A DNA stretch of 64,000 nucleotides from an uncultured Christensenella sp. (GTDB lineage: Bacteria > Bacillota > Clostridia > Christensenellales > UBA3700), in assembly GCA_949284695.1 (NCBI GenBank), contig CASDWJ010000025.1, forward strand, positions 31,274 to 95,273, given 5' to 3'. Of the stretch, positions 63,130-64,000 are shown piece after piece. The first letter of the stretch is position 1, and each line of letters starts with the position of its first letter. The notes under the pieces are model-generated. The model was not told where the DNA came from and searched no databases. It was given only the letters and a program-made list of their open reading frames with translations. The translations under genes were made by a program, and so were the position numbers.

Positions 63130-63266
63130 TGTATGTTTAATTAAACAATTTTTTGTCCTTTTTCCTTGACTTATGAACGGTATGAACAACAAGACTTTAC
63201 CTTTTATCAATACGGGCTCCTTGCCTTCTGCCGAAAGGCATATCAAAAACTTGGAGGTAAAGAAAA

Positions 63267-63566
63267 ATGAAAAAAGTGGTTTTCTCAGTTACAAAAGCTG
63301 GAAAAAACTCAAACAGAGTGTCGGGAGTTGGATATGTAACCGACGAAGATTTGCTTATCCCGATGATAAGCAAAAACGGTAAGGCGTATATAAGAGTCTT
63401 TGAGGACTGTATAAAGCAATGCCATCAGATACCCGGAGAATTGGATGAATTCAAAGGAACGTTCTATGAGATCCGTGAAATCGAATTTGAAACCAAGAAC
63501 GATGCCGGATACGAAAAGCGTGAAATTGAAATCAGCTATTACATCTGGTACAAACTCGCAGATTAA
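63267..63566 (+). CDS. Small hypothetical protein, probable mobile-element cargo
   Basis: 99 residues, ribosome binding site GGAGGTAAAG. The protein is mostly predicted beta-strands (MKKVVFSVTKAG, FKGTFYEIREIEFETK, REIEISYYIWYKLAD). I do not recognise the family. It lies 10 bases before the next gene, in a tight unit typical of phage or integrative-element early genes. Confidence 0.75.
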   Translation: MKKVVFSVTKAGKNSNRVSGVGYVTDEDLLIPMISKNGKAYIRVFEDCIKQCHQIPGELDEFKGTFYEIREIEFETKNDAGYEKREIEISYYIWYKLAD

Positions 63567-63576
63567 GGAGGAAGAT

Positions 63577-63990
63577 ATGAAACTTACATTAGCTAACGTC
63601 AAAGACCTTAAAAAAGACAGCGATAACAAGCTGACCAAAAGAGTCTGCAATTACGTCATATCCAGATGGAGCGACTACGACGATAAAAAGCATATCTTTA
63701 CGGACGTGCTCAATTACGGCTGTCAATCCGGAGTGGTAGGAGAACTTATATACTACTCCGACACGACGCGCTTCTACAAGCAGTATAAAGACGAAATAAA
63801 CGCTCTTTTGTATGACGCAATGTACGGAACGGGACTTTATGCTCCGTCCGACCTGTTCGGCGATAAGTGGGATAAGGAAGATCCCCTGGCGCAGGACACT
63901 TACAATCAGAATCTTCTGGCGTGGTTCGGATTTGAAGAAACGCTCAGAAATATCGGTTACAACTTCGAGAAACTCGAAAATTATATCTAA
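63577..63990 (+). CDS. Small phage/ICE-type conserved protein (DUF7222-like)
   Basis: 137 residues from the ATG at 63577, fixed by AAGGAGG 6 bases upstream; the same frame is open further up but overlaps the preceding gene. The body (RVCNYVISRWSDYDD, NYGCQSGVVGELIYYSDTT, LLAWFGFEETLRNI) resembles a conserved family from phages and conjugative elements, of unknown function. A further ribosome binding site (AAGGAGG) follows the stop at the very end of the window, so the operon continues. Confidence 0.75.
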   Translation: MKLTLANVKDLKKDSDNKLTKRVCNYVISRWSDYDDKKHIFTDVLNYGCQSGVVGELIYYSDTTRFYKQYKDEINALLYDAMYGTGLYAPSDLFGDKWDKEDPLAQDTYNQNLLAWFGFEETLRNIGYNFEKLENYI

Positions 63991-64000
63991 GGAGGAAAAA

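Noticed and set aside
63173-63382. 69-residue frame overlapping the 63267 gene
   Set aside because: No ribosome binding site and overlaps a better supported gene in another frame.

Overview
The window looks like a chromosomal piece of an uncultured, low-redundancy Gram-positive Clostridia-type bacterium (Christensenellales-like is my guess, not shown). The reasons are a clear Spo0A, LuxS, InlB-type B-repeat and YDG/MBG-repeat surface proteins, a Na+-translocating decarboxylase beta subunit, canonical sigma-A promoters (TTGACA-17-TATAAT) and GGAGG ribosome binding sites. By eye the DNA is moderately GC-rich with strong GNC codon bias, which produces very long antisense shadow ORFs that are not genes.

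Layout. 1-19083: the 3' part of a giant secreted repeat protein (more than 6,360 residues, start outside the window). 19.2-20.8 kb (minus): an acidic-tailed zinc-ribbon protein and spo0A. 21-23.2 kb: an XRE regulator, a DUF1624-type membrane acetyltransferase and an Mrp-type Fe-S carrier ATPase. 23.4-26.4 kb: a TrpXYZ-like ABC importer operon with an abrupt base-composition change inside the permease gene. 26.6-27.1 kb: luxS. 27.6-33.2 kb: a large InlB-repeat/LRR lipoprotein. 33.4-35.7 kb: a sugar O-acetyltransferase, then a structured leader RNA with a terminator, then a decarboxylase beta/gamma pair. 35.9-40.1 kb: an autoregulated MarR plus heterodimeric ABC exporter operon. 40.1-40.6 kb: a structured non-coding stretch. 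40.7-45.7 kb: two membrane proteins on the minus strand (one O-antigen-ligase-like), then a nitroreductase, a zinc-ribbon membrane protein and an anion transporter.

45.9-62.5 kb is the most interesting part: a compact cluster that looks like a defence or stress island next to a tRNA-Ser(GGA). It encodes (i) a DUF4011-SF1 helicase-Vsr-like nuclease; (ii) a soluble Rossmann-RyR protein and (iii) a channel-like membrane protein with RCK-like Rossmann folds and a C-terminal RyR domain; (iv) a 1,108-residue soluble fusion of a ClpB-type AAA+ module, a receiver-like linker and an FtsH-type AAA+ plus M41 zinc protease; and (v-vii) a TerY-like VWA protein, a PP2C phosphatase and a Ser/Thr kinase. The last three match the TerY-P triad, and the helicase matches Hhe-type defence proteins. 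Joining these to a RyR channel pair and a double-AAA protease is an arrangement I do not know as a described system. A plausible logic is phospho-signalling (kinase/PP2C/VWA) controlling a protease and an ion channel, but this is inference.

After the tRNA (62.8-64 kb) the DNA becomes AT-richer and carries two small, tightly spaced genes of the kind found in phages and integrative elements. A ribosome binding site for a third lies at the window edge, so a mobile element probably starts here.
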